Shown: positions 8,591 through 18,969 of the stretch, one piece after another
Layout of the letters: every line of letters begins with the position of its first letter
How positions within the stretch are numbered: the first letter of the stretch is position 1
NCBI GenBank assembly: GCA_002082245.2
Contig: NBTC02000002.1
Span: 186,001-250,000 of the forward strand
DNA: 64,000 bases
Reading direction: 5' to 3'
Source: Yersinia enterocolitica
GTDB lineage: Bacteria; Pseudomonadota; Gammaproteobacteria; Enterobacterales; Enterobacteriaceae
The notes under the pieces: model-generated
What the model was told of the DNA's origin: nothing
What the model saw: the letters and a program-made list of their open reading frames with translations, nothing else
Databases searched by the model: none
Position numbers and translations under genes: made by a program

Positions 8591-9835
8591 TCAGTTAGCC
8601 TTTGCATTAAGTTGCGCGATGGTGCGAGACATCTCGTTGAACACAATGTTCATCCCTTCATCAAAACCCATCCCCGGTTTGATTAGCATCCGCATCGGAC
8701 GGGAGGCGATAGCGACATGCACACAGGTGCGAGCGCTGATATCGGTTTCGTTACAAGTCCCCCCCTGGTACGCTTCCATCCCTTTTTTATTGCAGTAAAG
8801 AACCGCGTCCACGATGTTGTGAATACTGCCCAAATCAGGGGTTTTGATCTGCACCATGTGACAACTACCCGCATCAGTAAAATCGATGATGTCTTGATAG
8901 GTGTTACACCATTCATCGGCCACAATTTTGACTTTCGAACCGAGTTTTGCCAGATTGCGGGTAATCTCAGTTAACAGGCGGATTTGGTCTGGTTTATTGC
9001 CCGCATCAACCGGCCCTTCGATATACAGATCCAGATCGCCGGCTTGTTCTTGCAGACTGGCGATATATTCAGCGCACCGCATTGGGTCCATGTCAAAAAT
9101 CAGGCCAATGGTGCCGTAAACATCAATATGCAGATTCGGTTTGTAGTTAGGATCAACGCGCAGTTCAGCCACGCGTTTGGCTAACCAACTCACATAGTCA
9201 CGCAGTTTTTCGCCATTGCGGCCCAGTTTTTCATCAACGTTGTTGATAAGACCATGTGGCAGAACATCGACGCCTTTAACGATCATTTTATCCACAGCGA
9301 TATAACGGTCATCGCCACTTTGACCAAACAGCGGAATAGGTTTGGCAACCAGCGGCAGATGCCATTCGTCACACACTACCTCGGCTTTTAAACGCCCGGT
9401 AGCTAACGCAGTGGCATCCAGCAATGCCTGAGAAAGGCCGTAACGAATGGCGGTATGTAGCTGTTTGCCATCAATGGTCACGTCGTCAAAGAAACGGGCA
9501 TTCAGACGAAACTCACTGACATCGCGCCCTTCCAGTAGGGGTTTGATATGTTTTTCTAAGAAAGGAACAAAATTTGCTGCGATAAACAAAGGATCACGAC
9601 CACCAGCGCCTGAGTATTGCACTGCGGCACAGTCACCCACTGCCACGGCCCCATTTTCTAAAATTAATTGGATGTTGACGCATTCACCTGCCTGCCGAAT
9701 TGACGTGAATCCCTCAGTCACCGGCTTGCCTTGATAGATAAACCCATCCAATTTCGCGCCATTTTTGATTGCTTGTTGGTCATCGAAGTAGAAAGATGAG
9801 TAACCTGCGGTGAACAGAGCGTGTTTGATTTTCAT
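8591..9835 (-). CDS. mal: Methylaspartate ammonia-lyase
   Basis: A 414-residue enolase-superfamily enzyme (usual length near 413). It removes ammonia from (2S,3S)-3-methylaspartate to give mesaconate, step two of the methylaspartate route of glutamate breakdown. Superfamily features are visible: the metal-ligand region HIDVYGT...IEGPVD...VADEW (Asp, Glu, Asp) and the catalytic lysine in VQIKTPDLG. The C-terminal YQGGTCNETD stretch is typical of the family. The ATG overlaps the stop of glmE (TAATG), showing tight coupling. Called with high confidence from motif set, length and operon context. Confidence 0.92.
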   Translation of the reverse strand: MKIKHALFTAGYSSFYFDDQQAIKNGAKLDGFIYQGKPVTEGFTSIRQAGECVNIQLILENGAVAVGDCAAVQYSGAGGRDPLFIAANFVPFLEKHIKPLLEGRDVSEFRLNARFFDDVTIDGKQLHTAIRYGLSQALLDATALATGRLKAEVVCDEWHLPLVAKPIPLFGQSGDDRYIAVDKMIVKGVDVLPHGLINNVDEKLGRNGEKLRDYVSWLAKRVAELRVDPNYKPNLHIDVYGTIGLIFDMDPMRCAEYIASLQEQAGDLDLYIEGPVDAGNKPDQIRLLTEITRNLAKLGSKVKIVADEWCNTYQDIIDFTDAGSCHMVQIKTPDLGSIHNIVDAVLYCNKKGMEAYQGGTCNETDISARTCVHVAIASRPMRMLIKPGMGFDEGMNIVFNEMSRTIAQLNAKAN

Positions 9836-11283
9836 TATGGTCTTCCTATTAATTTACTGTGGGATACAGCGTTAATGTCATCAATAATCATTTGGAATGA
9901 AGGTACACGGCCTTCTTCTTTAGCGCGTTCAGCAACAAAATCATGGTGGAGTGCTAGTACATCTTCAGGCAGGGGTACTGAACCCGGATCGAAGACGCGG
10001 ATGGCGCCATGGTTATCGCGGATAGGCATCATTTTGCCGGAGTTACAGGTGGCGGGGGCAAATGGCACATCAAGGACTCCCGCTTCAAAGGCACGTACGG
10101 TACCTATCGCAATATCGCCCTGACCCAGTTCCAGCACTTTGTTCATAACGGCGCGAACTTCACGTTTAATCAGATCAACCTCGCGATCGACCTCCAGACA
10201 AGGTGGGAATTTTTGGTCACGAACCATGTTCAGCATTTGGTTCGAGGCTCTTAATCCTTGACCATTTGCCTCGGCAGTTGGGATCCCGTAGGCCTCATGT
10301 GGGCTTTTGGTAATCACCTTGGTAGCACCGGCCATCCCCGCTACTGCGGCCCCCCAAGAGATAACCGCGAATGCACGGGACTCATCTTCTGGGAATCCCC
10401 CCATCCATTGATGGAACACGGTACTCAACTCGTAATTGTCGTAGCCATTAGCGTGGAAATATTCATGAGCCAGCTCGCGTAATGATTGGATAGCCGCGAT
10501 ATCTTGCACAATATTACCCACCTGGCCGTAGCCCACGGTGATAGACCGGACACCTTGTTCCAGCGCGAGTAAACCTTCAATAATCGCGACCGCATGGGAC
10601 ACAAACGGCGGGATTAAGGTGCCGGTCAATGGGCCAAATGGCTCGCGGTTAATACGAATACCATGCTCTTCATATACCCCAATCAAGCGATCGCAGTACT
10701 GCCAGTCACGAATGGATTTCTCCAGCGTTACGCGTTTTGCATAAGGAATGTTGTAGGAGATCCCGCCGCCTTCGTAGCTGGTAAACCCACTGGCCATTGC
10801 TATCTCGGCCAGCAGCCGTGCATCAGGTGTTCCGTGCCGGATCTGCAATGGTTTAGATAAGCTTTCAGTAATGCTGCGACAAGCTGTTACACCGTGGTTG
10901 ACGACCGGTAAACCATTGAGTTTTGATGTCCCTGCTTCGATAGATTTTTGGATGCCGATGGCTGCATCTTCGTAACGATTAAGGCGGGTATAGGCATCAA
11001 TCGTGGTGGGTAGGAGGTCGCAATCTTTTTGCAACGCTGTCAGCAGTGCGATATGTTCTTCGATTAATGCGACCCCAGCACGAGGTTGGCTCAACGTAAT
11101 GCCTTGGCGGTCTGCTTCAAATAATGCCCGGGCAAAATTTTTCGACTCAGGAATTGTTTGCTGATACTTAACGCCATCTTCAAATTTCTCAACGTCTTTG
11201 CCGGTGTGCCACGTTTGTAAGACGTGAAAACGTTCTGACATAAAGTGATCTAAAGAAATCTTTTTGTTGCGAAGTTCCATCAT
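9835..11283 (-). CDS. glmE: Glutamate mutase (methylaspartate mutase) subunit E
   Basis: About 482 residues. It is the large subunit of adenosylcobalamin-dependent glutamate mutase, which converts L-glutamate to (2S,3S)-3-methylaspartate by a radical carbon-skeleton rearrangement. The TIM-barrel protein binds glutamate and the adenosyl group, and the S subunit supplies the cobalamin fold. Family stretches include LPVVNHGVTACRSI, ASGFTSYEGGGISYNIPYAK and SYNIPYAK. Two tandem ATGs start the frame; the second (11280) has the better spacing to GGAG. It lies between glmL and mal in one operon and overlaps mal. Confidence 0.93.
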   Translation of the reverse strand: MMELRNKKISLDHFMSERFHVLQTWHTGKDVEKFEDGVKYQQTIPESKNFARALFEADRQGITLSQPRAGVALIEEHIALLTALQKDCDLLPTTIDAYTRLNRYEDAAIGIQKSIEAGTSKLNGLPVVNHGVTACRSITESLSKPLQIRHGTPDARLLAEIAMASGFTSYEGGGISYNIPYAKRVTLEKSIRDWQYCDRLIGVYEEHGIRINREPFGPLTGTLIPPFVSHAVAIIEGLLALEQGVRSITVGYGQVGNIVQDIAAIQSLRELAHEYFHANGYDNYELSTVFHQWMGGFPEDESRAFAVISWGAAVAGMAGATKVITKSPHEAYGIPTAEANGQGLRASNQMLNMVRDQKFPPCLEVDREVDLIKREVRAVMNKVLELGQGDIAIGTVRAFEAGVLDVPFAPATCNSGKMMPIRDNHGAIRVFDPGSVPLPEDVLALHHDFVAERAKEEGRVPSFQMIIDDINAVSHSKLIGRP

Positions 11284-11294
11284 GACTCCAGTTT

Positions 11295-12686
11295 TTACTT
11301 GTTCAAAATTCGAACGCCAGTTTGGGCGGCAGCTTTAGGAAAGCGACGGGCGACATTGGCGAGCAGGGGAAGTAAACCTTGTGTATCTCTGTAATATTCA
11401 AACTTGCCGGGGAGCAGAACCTGCTTGCCCTCATCATCTAAATTGCGATATTTCAGCCAGTTATGAATATCGAATGATTCTGCTCGGGATAGCCACCCGC
11501 CAGTGCCAATCACCTTTTTAACCAGGCTTAAGTCGCGACCGACCTGTAGGTCAATATTGCCTGCGCAGGTACAAACCTGTGTTTTTTTGCCCGCATGACG
11601 TTCAGTGGCATATCCGACACAAATCCCAGCCAACAATTGGTCGAAAACAACTTCTTCGTCGCTACGGGGTAAATAGCCCGGATGCGCAGTGATATGGGTT
11701 AAATATCGATAAAAAGCATCAATTTGGTTTTGTTGATGTGAGAAGTAATGAGCAATCATCGGCATACCGGTTTCGCCGGCATTCATCGCTGAAACGCGCA
11801 TCCCCAGGTCACCTTCGACGGTTCGTTTAATCAGCGGTTCTGGGATCCCGTGTATCACGGTGTCGGGCAGCATATGACTGTTATAGGAGGAGTAAACATC
11901 GGTGGTGGCGCCCCCCATATCTATCAACATGAACGTTTCCCAATCGGGCACGTATTGGCGAATTTGTTGTACCAGTTCGAAGACTGAATAGGGCGTAGGC
12001 AGTGGGTCTTCACCCGTTTGATCAACGATGACGTCTAAACCTTTCCCTCTAATAATCTTTTTGAGGAAAATGTTGCAAATAGCCTTACGCGCATCAAATG
12101 GATTAGGGCTGTCGAGATTGGGCAGCACGTTATTAACGATGGTTAAATCTTTATCACCGAGGATCTCCAATACGTCATCTTGCAAGTCGCGATTTCCGGC
12201 ATAAATAATGGAGCACTTCAATTTAGATTGAGCCAATAGTTTCGCGTTAGACAGGCCATGAGCGTAGTCACCGCCGTCAGTACCACCGGTAAATAACAGG
12301 ATATCCGGCGGTGATGCTTCTAAAGCCCGTACATCTGATTTATTCAGGTTATAGGCGAAGTGTTGTGACACTTTAGCCCCCGCAGAATGCGCGGTGACCT
12401 TGGCGGATTCGAGGGTAATATTGGGCACCAGCCCAATAGCAGCAACCGCTAATCCGCCTTTGGCCGATGAGGAGTAATCAATATTGACCTGCCCTGACGC
12501 TAATAAAGGGCGTGCATCGGCAACATTCAGGATCTTATTCAATACCGAAAAAAATCCTTCAGCCAAATGGTGTGGCGTAGTAGGAGATAATGCATAATTC
12601 TTCACATCAATATGGTCATCATCTCCCACCTCGAACACTGCCCCTTTTGTCCAGGTGGAGCCGATATCGATAGAAACGGTGATCAT
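11295..12686 (-). CDS. glmL: Glutamate mutase reactivating factor GlmL (MutL)
   Basis: A 463-residue protein of the actin/Hsp70-like ATPase fold. GlmL-type proteins are thought to exchange inactivated cobalamin on glutamate mutase. The N-terminal SIDIGSTWTKGAVF phosphate loop and the internal LIDMGGATTDVYS motif are the two ATPase signatures, and TGGTDGGDYAHG is a further family motif. Its ATG overlaps the end of glmS (four bases), and glmE follows after 11 bases. MutL in this sense is unrelated to the mismatch-repair protein of the same name. Confidence 0.92.
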   Translation of the reverse strand: MITVSIDIGSTWTKGAVFEVGDDDHIDVKNYALSPTTPHHLAEGFFSVLNKILNVADARPLLASGQVNIDYSSSAKGGLAVAAIGLVPNITLESAKVTAHSAGAKVSQHFAYNLNKSDVRALEASPPDILLFTGGTDGGDYAHGLSNAKLLAQSKLKCSIIYAGNRDLQDDVLEILGDKDLTIVNNVLPNLDSPNPFDARKAICNIFLKKIIRGKGLDVIVDQTGEDPLPTPYSVFELVQQIRQYVPDWETFMLIDMGGATTDVYSSYNSHMLPDTVIHGIPEPLIKRTVEGDLGMRVSAMNAGETGMPMIAHYFSHQQNQIDAFYRYLTHITAHPGYLPRSDEEVVFDQLLAGICVGYATERHAGKKTQVCTCAGNIDLQVGRDLSLVKKVIGTGGWLSRAESFDIHNWLKYRNLDDEGKQVLLPGKFEYYRDTQGLLPLLANVARRFPKAAAQTGVRILNK

Positions 12687-13129
12687 TGCACGCCCCCAGC
12701 CGCTGCTTCTGGTTGCATGGCATGTTCAATATCGCCTTTCATTAAAGAACAGACTAATTCCAAATCAGTGTCGGGTGCGAAGACGCGGTTGAATCCCATC
12801 TCTTTGAATTTTGACTCAATTTCTGAGAATGCATGTTTACCAATAACCAAATTTCCGCCGACATACAGCAAGATTTCGCCAATTCCGCGTTCAATGCAGT
12901 TCTCACGCATACCAATACAATCCACTTCACCGTGCCCATAGATAGAGGAGATGACAATGGCGTGAGCACCGGTTTCAATGGCAGCATCAATATATTCATC
13001 CTGACTCACCATCACTCCGAGATTGATGACGTTGAAGTTGTGCATTGTAAACACTCGGTCTAGCACCTTATTACCAACAGCATGGCAATCAGCACCAATG
13101 ACGCCAATAACAATTGTTGGATTTTGCAT
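12683..13129 (-). CDS. glmS: Glutamate mutase subunit S (cobalamin-binding)
   Basis: A 148-residue Rossmann-like B12-binding subunit. The base-off/His-on motif DxHxxG is present as D14-C-H16-A-V-G19, where His16 would replace the dimethylbenzimidazole ligand of cobalt. With subunit E it forms the mutase active site. It is the first gene of the minus-strand operon: glmS-glmL-glmE-mal-DUF1446-DUF4387. A GAGGAC ribosome site lies five bases before the ATG. The symbol is that used for glutamate mutase (also mutS/mamA) and must not be confused with glucosamine synthase glmS. Confidence 0.93.
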   Translation of the reverse strand: MQNPTIVIGVIGADCHAVGNKVLDRVFTMHNFNVINLGVMVSQDEYIDAAIETGAHAIVISSIYGHGEVDCIGMRENCIERGIGEILLYVGGNLVIGKHAFSEIESKFKEMGFNRVFAPDTDLELVCSLMKGDIEHAMQPEAAAGGVQ

Positions 13130-13704
13130 GTTAAGTCCTCTATGTAGATTACGATCCGTATATTGGTTTTGTGAGTAGAGAGCTAAATTTATTTTTTTAG
13201 CCCTCTACGCGTAAATCAAGATTATCTATTTTATTCTTCAGGTATCGATGGCAATTCACTGGGAATTGGCTGGCTTATAATGTGCTTTTCCAACAAATTA
13301 AATACAATTGATTTATTGTCAGGACATCTTGAAAAAAATAAAAAAGCAAAATAAATTATTTTAAATTGGCAGTTTAGATTGAGTAAATTATTTAAAATCA
13401 ATCTATTGTTTATGTTATTTGTTTTTTGTTAATGCATGGTTATAAATATAATTAAAAATGAATGTGATTATTTAGAGTGAAAGTGTGATCTATATAAAAG
13501 TTATGGGTTAATTCTGTTTGTGTGATGCTGATCATATTTATATTTCTAGGGTTTAGTTTTGTTTTCTGTTGGTTGGCTATATTTAATGAATTAATATGAG
13601 ATATTTTATAGATGTGAGAGTTATAATGTTAAAAATAATAGTGAGTTATTATCACATTAGCTGAATATTAAAAATCAATGATGTTTGCGAAAATAATATG
13701 TTCA
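13130..13704. other. AT-rich intergenic control region upstream of glmS
   Basis: About 575 very AT-rich bases between glmS (start) and pduX (3' end). No gene is visible. It must hold the glutamate mutase operon promoter. Long A/T tracts suggest H-NS binding. A CRP-like site is listed separately. Confidence 0.6.
13521..13536. promoter_or_regulatory. Possible CRP site
   Basis: TGTGATGCTGATCATA matches the TGTGA-N6-TCACA consensus at nine of ten fixed positions. It lies about 390 bases upstream of glmS, far for a class I or II site. Catabolite control of glutamate fermentation would make sense, but this is a single motif in AT-rich DNA. Confidence 0.3.
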
Positions 13705-14565
13705 TCAACGCACGCCACCCACAACCATTTTGACAATATGAATATGCGGATAGTGCTTAATTATCTGTGGTTGATGCAGTGTGCTGATAAGGCGGTCTAG
13801 ATCGTGTCGTTGATGATTGAACAGCAAACCAATAACGCTGCCACTGTGGGCTACGTTCAAACCATAAATTCCGCTGCGCTCAACGATATCCAGTAACTGA
13901 TGAAATTCAGGCTTAGGCAGCATTGACTGGCTGGCGACGGCACTTAGCGTGGTGGCTTCGCCCAAACGATAGTGGCACTGGGTATCGTTAGCCTGTTGAA
14001 ACAGTTGCATAGCATTGGCTAAGTTGGCTGCCTGTTTAAGTAACAAGGGTTGGCGATTTCGTTTATGGAACTCTTCGGTTAACAGCGTTTGTGTACTTTC
14101 AAGTAGCAGAATGTCGATGTCGGGTCGCCAGGTAAAGGGATGATGATTTTGCGCGGTCTGGTGATCAAAAAGGGTGAGATCTTTAAATATCGTGCTGTCG
14201 GTGGGTTCAACTGCCACGCAGAGTTTGGCCAGTGATTCGTCACTCAGTGATTTACCCAGTAAGCGGCTGGTCGCGATAGCTGTTGCGGCAATATCGGCGG
14301 TGCTACTGGCTAATCCTTTAGCCACGGGAATAGTGGATTCAAACGCAATGCAGATATTCTCGCTATATTGGGCAGGCTCGCCAAAATGCGCCAACACTTG
14401 CCTGACCATGTGACGCATACGCGGTCGTTCACGCCAGCTCGGTTCCCCTTCGGTAACTGAAACGGTGCTAAACCAGTTAATCGGGCAAGAGATAAGTTTT
14501 TCTCCGCCAAAAATCCACCCTTGGATCAGTTCACCGCAAGAGGCTGGGCAACGGGCTTCAGCCAT
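13705..14565 (-). CDS. pduX: PduX-like L-threonine kinase (GHMP family)
   Basis: A 286-residue GHMP-superfamily kinase. The ATP-binding motif PVAKGLASSTADIAATA is clear, and the N-terminal RCPASCGELIQGW is the family's substrate-binding start. In Salmonella, PduX makes L-threonine O-3-phosphate, the precursor of the aminopropanol linker of cobalamin. Here it sits beside cobA and opposite an adenosyltransferase, next to a B12-dependent mutase operon, rather than at the end of a propanediol operon. A separate B12 gene cluster elsewhere in the genome is expected but cannot be seen here. Confidence 0.85.
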   Translation of the reverse strand: MAEARCPASCGELIQGWIFGGEKLISCPINWFSTVSVTEGEPSWRERPRMRHMVRQVLAHFGEPAQYSENICIAFESTIPVAKGLASSTADIAATAIATSRLLGKSLSDESLAKLCVAVEPTDSTIFKDLTLFDHQTAQNHHPFTWRPDIDILLLESTQTLLTEEFHKRNRQPLLLKQAANLANAMQLFQQANDTQCHYRLGEATTLSAVASQSMLPKPEFHQLLDIVERSGIYGLNVAHSGSVIGLLFNHQRHDLDRLISTLHQPQIIKHYPHIHIVKMVVGGVR

Positions 14566-14679
14566 GAGAAACAGCCTGTGGCCAGATGTGGTCTGGATGC
14601 CTGATATAACTGACGGATTGAATGCCGTTCTTATGCACTACTGGCCCCTTGGAACAAATAACTATTGCTGACAACATAC

Positions 14680-15462
14680 TCAGATTGCCTGCAATAGTGG
14701 TTCATGACTGATATCAATTTGGTGGGCAGTAAAAGCCAGAACATCACTAAGATTGACGACATGACCAATCACTAACAGTGCGGGGGCATGTAATTTTTTA
14801 CGTACAATTTCATCTTTTAGCGTGGTCAGTGTCCCTTTTGCTATCTCTTGCCGTTGCTGGCTGGCATACATCACGGCGGCGGCGGGGGTGTCGGGTGATT
14901 TACCTCCGTCGATTAGGCGTTGGCAGATCTCCTCTTGTCGCGTCATTCCCATTAATACGATTAACGTCCCATCCAGTTGGGCCAAAATATCCCAGTTTTG
15001 TGGTTCATTTCCCTGACACATATGCCCGGTGACCACATGAAAGCTGGAAGCGTAGTGCCGATGGGTCACGGGGATACCGGCATAGGCTAAACCGCCAATA
15101 GCTGAGCTGATACCTGGAATTATCTCAAAAGGGATCTCTTCATGGGCAAGTGCCTCGGCTTCTTCTCCACCTCGGCCAAATACATAAGGGTCGCCTCCTT
15201 TAAGACGAACAACATTTTTCCCCGCCAGGGCATGCTCGACCAAGATTTTATTGATCTGTTCTTGTGGGACTGGATGATGATTTGAGGTTTTCCCCACATT
15301 AATAATTTGGCAATGGGGTGGTGCTTGAGAAATTAACTCAAGATTAACCAGACGGTCATGCACAATAACTTGAGCTTCACGAATGGCTAGCAATCCTTTT
15401 ACAGTGATTAGAGATGCATCCCCCGGTCCCGCCCCAACTAACAATACTTTTCCTTTACTCAT
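14680..15462 (-). CDS. cobA: Uroporphyrinogen-III C-methyltransferase
   Basis: A 260-residue SUMT with VGAGPGD near the N-terminus and the RLKGGDPYVFGRGGEE signature. It adds two methyl groups from S-adenosylmethionine to uroporphyrinogen III to give precorrin-2, the entry to cobalamin and siroheme. The length is that of a stand-alone enzyme, without the dehydrogenase/chelatase part of CysG. It precedes pduX on the same strand by 114 bases. Dedicated precorrin-2 supply beside a B12-requiring pathway supports a cofactor role rather than siroheme. Confidence 0.9.
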   Translation of the reverse strand: MSKGKVLLVGAGPGDASLITVKGLLAIREAQVIVHDRLVNLELISQAPPHCQIINVGKTSNHHPVPQEQINKILVEHALAGKNVVRLKGGDPYVFGRGGEEAEALAHEEIPFEIIPGISSAIGGLAYAGIPVTHRHYASSFHVVTGHMCQGNEPQNWDILAQLDGTLIVLMGMTRQEEICQRLIDGGKSPDTPAAAVMYASQQRQEIAKGTLTTLKDEIVRKKLHAPALLVIGHVVNLSDVLAFTAHQIDISHEPLLQAI

Positions 15463-15975
15463 TCGAGCAACCTTTATGGCCGATAAGATTTTTAATTTTA
15501 TTAAAATTAATCACCAGAAATGCGTTATATAAAAACGGCATATGATTATTAAACTCCGCATCATTATTCATAAATATGAGATTATATATTTGACCTTGCT
15601 CCCAATATTTAATCATTTTATGGAATGATCTCTTTCAAATATTTCGCATTTGATGTTTGTTTTTATAACTATATGATTTTCATATTAAATTATGGTTTTA
15701 TTTTATTTGTGTTAACGCTAAAGCATCAATATTTAAATGTGCAATGTCCTTCGTTATAGTTTTGGTTTATTCGCTTATTTTTTATCTTTAATATGATATT
15801 GCTATTGATAATCATGAGGGCTATCACAAAAATGACGGAGACCCATGTCTATCTAAATAGAAATGTGTATTTTAAAAATCAAAAAAAGAAGCGTCGCTAT
15901 CAATATTTGAATATTAGTTGTGCCCAGGTACACAACTATTTAATCGGTGTTTTATGAAATAATGGGTGAGCTATA
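15463..15975. other. AT-rich divergent promoter region cobA / lysR-type gene
   Basis: About 510 bases separate cobA (minus) from the LysR gene (plus). No coding sequence is seen. LysR proteins commonly bind such divergent regions, and the run of A/T tracts would suit H-NS silencing. No specific operator could be identified by eye. Confidence 0.5.
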
Positions 15976-16896
15976 ATGCGGTGTAAAATTCCTAAAACTG
16001 ATTTATTAGTGACATTTGAAGCTGTTGCTCAATATGAAAGCTACACGCGAGCGGCAGAAAAGTTAGCGTTAACCCAAAGTGCTGTTTTCCGTCAAATTAC
16101 AGCATTGGAGGAGCTACTTAATGTGTCATTATTCCACCATGTCCGTAAGCGAATTTTCCTCAATGATGCGGGTCGTTATTATCTTGGTTTAGTCAGAGAT
16201 ACATTGGAGCAACTGGAAAGAGATACGCAAAGCATTATGTCTTACCAGTCAACTCAGCAAGTGTTGGAGCTGGCGGTTACACCAACATTTAGCACACATT
16301 GGCTCATTCCAAATCTCAGTGACTTTCATGAGAAGCATCCTGAGATTGTTCTTAATTTAGTGGCGCTGACTACGCCTGCTGATTTTCTGAATTTGAAATA
16401 CGATGCGGCAATTATGCGTGAGGATTTCTGTAGCCCGTGGGCTGAAAATGAGCACTTGTTTGAAGAAGAGCTAGTGCCTGTCTGCAGCCGGATGTTGTGG
16501 CAGGATGAGAAAAAAGTGATGCTTGCAGAGCAGTTGATGGATGAACTTACGTTGCTTCATCAAACAACTCGTTTAGATTCGTGGCATGACTGGTTTACAT
16601 TATCAGGCGTTAATAGCCCTAAAGTACGAATGGGGCCACGTTTTGATCTTTTATCGATGCTGATTTCTGCTGTGCGCTCCAATCTTGGCATGGCGTTATT
16701 GCCCCGATTTGCTATTCACAAGGATTTGGAAAATGGTGATATGGTCATTCCATGTGATTTACCCATGAGCACCGGAAACCACTTTGTACTGACCTACAAA
16801 GAAGGTAAAAGAGGGTTGAGAAGCTTGCAAAAATTAAGTCGCTGGCTCCATGATAAATCTAAAGAGGAAGAGCTAAAAAGAGCATGGGTTAATTAA
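15976..16896 (+). CDS. LysR-family transcriptional regulator
   Basis: A 306-residue protein with an N-terminal winged helix-turn-helix (about residues 8-65, TFEAVAQYESYTRAAEKLAL then TQSAVFRQITALEE) and a C-terminal periplasmic-binding-like co-inducer domain, in the GcvA-like branch. It lies between the minus-strand mutase/cobA genes and the plus-strand fumarase/adenosyltransferase genes, so it is the obvious candidate regulator of the whole methylaspartate island. The co-inducer may be glutamate, mesaconate or methylaspartate; this is inference. Confidence 0.88.
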   Translation: MRCKIPKTDLLVTFEAVAQYESYTRAAEKLALTQSAVFRQITALEELLNVSLFHHVRKRIFLNDAGRYYLGLVRDTLEQLERDTQSIMSYQSTQQVLELAVTPTFSTHWLIPNLSDFHEKHPEIVLNLVALTTPADFLNLKYDAAIMREDFCSPWAENEHLFEEELVPVCSRMLWQDEKKVMLAEQLMDELTLLHQTTRLDSWHDWFTLSGVNSPKVRMGPRFDLLSMLISAVRSNLGMALLPRFAIHKDLENGDMVIPCDLPMSTGNHFVLTYKEGKRGLRSLQKLSRWLHDKSKEEELKRAWVN

Positions 16897-17301
16897 TTTT
16901 TCAAAGCGACAGATAAAGAATTATATTTTATTTTTTAAAATAAAATATATGTTTTGAACGTAGGATTAAATTAATGTCGTGTTCTAAATTTACGATGATA
17001 ATTGAGTTGTCGTATTTTTATGGCATATTACCATAGCGCAGCCATTTCTGGTTTGTGCCTATTTTTAATGGGTTATTACCTTGGTTTTTCTTTCTTTTTC
17101 GGCTGTGGAAATTGTTCTGGAGTTATTCACCAATACGCATTATGTGTTGCAGATAGAACAATTGCTTTTTATTTTACTCTATTAATAATAGCACGATGAT
17201 ACCAGCGACTTACTGAGGTTTTTTTATTCTTTGATTTTTTAAATACAAAGGGTCAGCGATATTTTCTTACTATTTCCCATTCAGCTAATCGAGTGAAAAT
17301 A
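16897..17301. other. Intergenic region upstream of the fumarase gene
   Basis: About 400 AT-rich bases. An open frame at 17002-17199 could encode 65 residues but has no convincing ribosome site and no recognised homology. The region probably holds the promoter of the fumarase-adenosyltransferase pair. Confidence 0.45.
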
Positions 17302-18948
17302 ATGTATAAAAATGATTTTTTTTACCAAGATCTCTTCCCTCTGTCTGAGGACCGCACAGAATATTACTTGTTAACGGATAAGTATGTTTCCACTATCGAG
17401 GTTGATGGCAACGAAGTATTAAAAGTTGAATCTGAAGCGCTGACATTAGTCTCCCAGCAAGCGTTCCATGATGCCTCATTCTTCCTGCGCCCAGCACATC
17501 AGCAGCAAGTTTCTGCCATTTTGCATGATCCGCAAGCGAGCGAAAATGACAAATATGTCGCATTGCAATTATTGAGAAATTCGGAGATTTCAGCCAAAGG
17601 TATTTTGCCGAACTGCCAGGATACGGGCACATCCACCATTGTAGCGAAAAAAGGCCAACGGGTTTGGACTGATACTGATGATGCCGAAGCATTATCACGC
17701 GGCATCTATAACACCTTCCGCCAAGATAATCTGCGCTACTCACAAAATGCGGCGTTAGATATGTATAACGAAGTGAATACCGGTACCAATCTTCCTGGGC
17801 AAATTGATATTTTTGCTACCTCGGGTATGCAATATTCGTTCTTGTTTGTGAATAAGGGCGGCGGCTCCGCCAATAAAGCAGCGCTTTATCAGGAAACAAA
17901 AGCGGTGTTGGAACCGGCAAAACTCAAAGCCTTTTTAATTGAGAAAATGAAGAGCCTGGGAACGGCTGCTTGTCCTCCTTATCATATTGCTTTTGTTATA
18001 GGAGGTACCTCCGCAGAATTAACCTTGAAGACCGCTAAACTCGCCTCGACAAAATATTACGATAACTTACCTGGCGAGGGTAATGCGTTCGGTCAGGCTT
18101 TCCGTGATAAGGCGCTGGAAGAGGATCTGTTACAAGCTTCACGTGAATTTGGCTTGGGTGCTCAGTTTGGTGGCAAATATTTTGCACATGATGTTCGGGT
18201 TATTCGTTTGCCGCGTCATGGTGGCTCTTGCCCGATAGGGATGGCAATTTCATGTTCTTCTGATCGGAACATTAAAGCCAAAATTAATAAAGAGGGCATA
18301 TGGCTGGAGAAATTAGAGCGCCACCCTGAGCGATATATTCCTGAAGATTTGCGGATTAATAACGAAGGGACGGTAGTTAACATTGATCTTAACCGCCCGA
18401 TGGATGAAATTCGTCAACAGCTTTCACTTTACCCGGTATCCACCCGCGTATCACTCAATGGCCCGTTAATTGTTGCCCGCGATATTGTGCATGCCAAGCT
18501 GCAACAGCGTTTGGAACAGAACCAGCCATTACCTCAATACATGAAAGATCATCCCGTCTATTATGCTGGACCTGCAAAAAAACCGGATGAATTGGTATCC
18601 GGCTCGATGGGGCCAACGACTGGAGGGCGCATGGATCCTTATGTCGATCTGTTCCAATCCCAGGGGGGCAGCTTAATCATGTTGGCAAAAGGCAATCGTA
18701 GCCAGCAAGTCACCGAATCATGCCATAAGCACGGTGGTTTCTATTTGGGCAGTATCGGCGGTTCTGCGGCCATTCTGGCGCAGGAGTATATCGAAAGTCT
18801 GGAATGCCTTGAGTATCCCGAGCTGGGAATGGAAGCTGTGTGGAAGATGGAAGTCAGGAACTTTCCGGCGTTCATACTCGTTGATGACAAAGGCAATTCA
18901 TTCTTTGATCAAATTCAAATCAAGGCCTGTGCCGGTTGTCAGAAATAA
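17302..18948 (+). CDS. Class I fumarase, probable mesaconase (FumD-like)
   Basis: The start at ATG 17302 gives 548 residues, the same as E. coli FumA; an upstream GTG at 17293 is possible. The oxygen-sensitive [4Fe-4S] hydratase has its cluster cysteines, including C105 in LPNCQDTGT and those in [22 protein letters not shown] and [13 protein letters not shown] segments match the family. Class I fumarases also hydrate mesaconate to (S)-citramalate, and FumD in E. coli O157:H7, encoded with a methylaspartate cluster, does so efficiently. Here it sits in such a cluster, so mesaconase is the likely role, though fumarase activity cannot be excluded. It is followed by the adenosyltransferase gene after 21 bases. 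Confidence 0.85.
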   Translation: MYKNDFFYQDLFPLSEDRTEYYLLTDKYVSTIEVDGNEVLKVESEALTLVSQQAFHDASFFLRPAHQQQVSAILHDPQASENDKYVALQLLRNSEISAKGILPNCQDTGTSTIVAKKGQRVWTDTDDAEALSRGIYNTFRQDNLRYSQNAALDMYNEVNTGTNLPGQIDIFATSGMQYSFLFVNKGGGSANKAALYQETKAVLEPAKLKAFLIEKMKSLGTAACPPYHIAFVIGGTSAELTLKTAKLASTKYYDNLPGEGNAFGQAFRDKALEEDLLQASREFGLGAQFGGKYFAHDVRVIRLPRHGGSCPIGMAISCSSDRNIKAKINKEGIWLEKLERHPERYIPEDLRINNEGTVVNIDLNRPMDEIRQQLSLYPVSTRVSLNGPLIVARDIVHAKLQQRLEQNQPLPQYMKDHPVYYAGPAKKPDELVSGSMGPTTGGRMDPYVDLFQSQGGSLIMLAKGNRSQQVTESCHKHGGFYLGSIGGSAAILAQEYIESLECLEYPELGMEAVWKMEVRNFPAFILVDDKGNSFFDQIQIKACAGCQK

Positions 18949-18969
18949 CGTTGTGTTGAGGAAACCACG

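Noticed and set aside
17002..17199. A 65-residue open frame upstream of the fumarase gene, Cys- and Phe-rich.
   Set aside because: No good ribosome site, no recognised family, AT-rich promoter-like surroundings; most likely chance.
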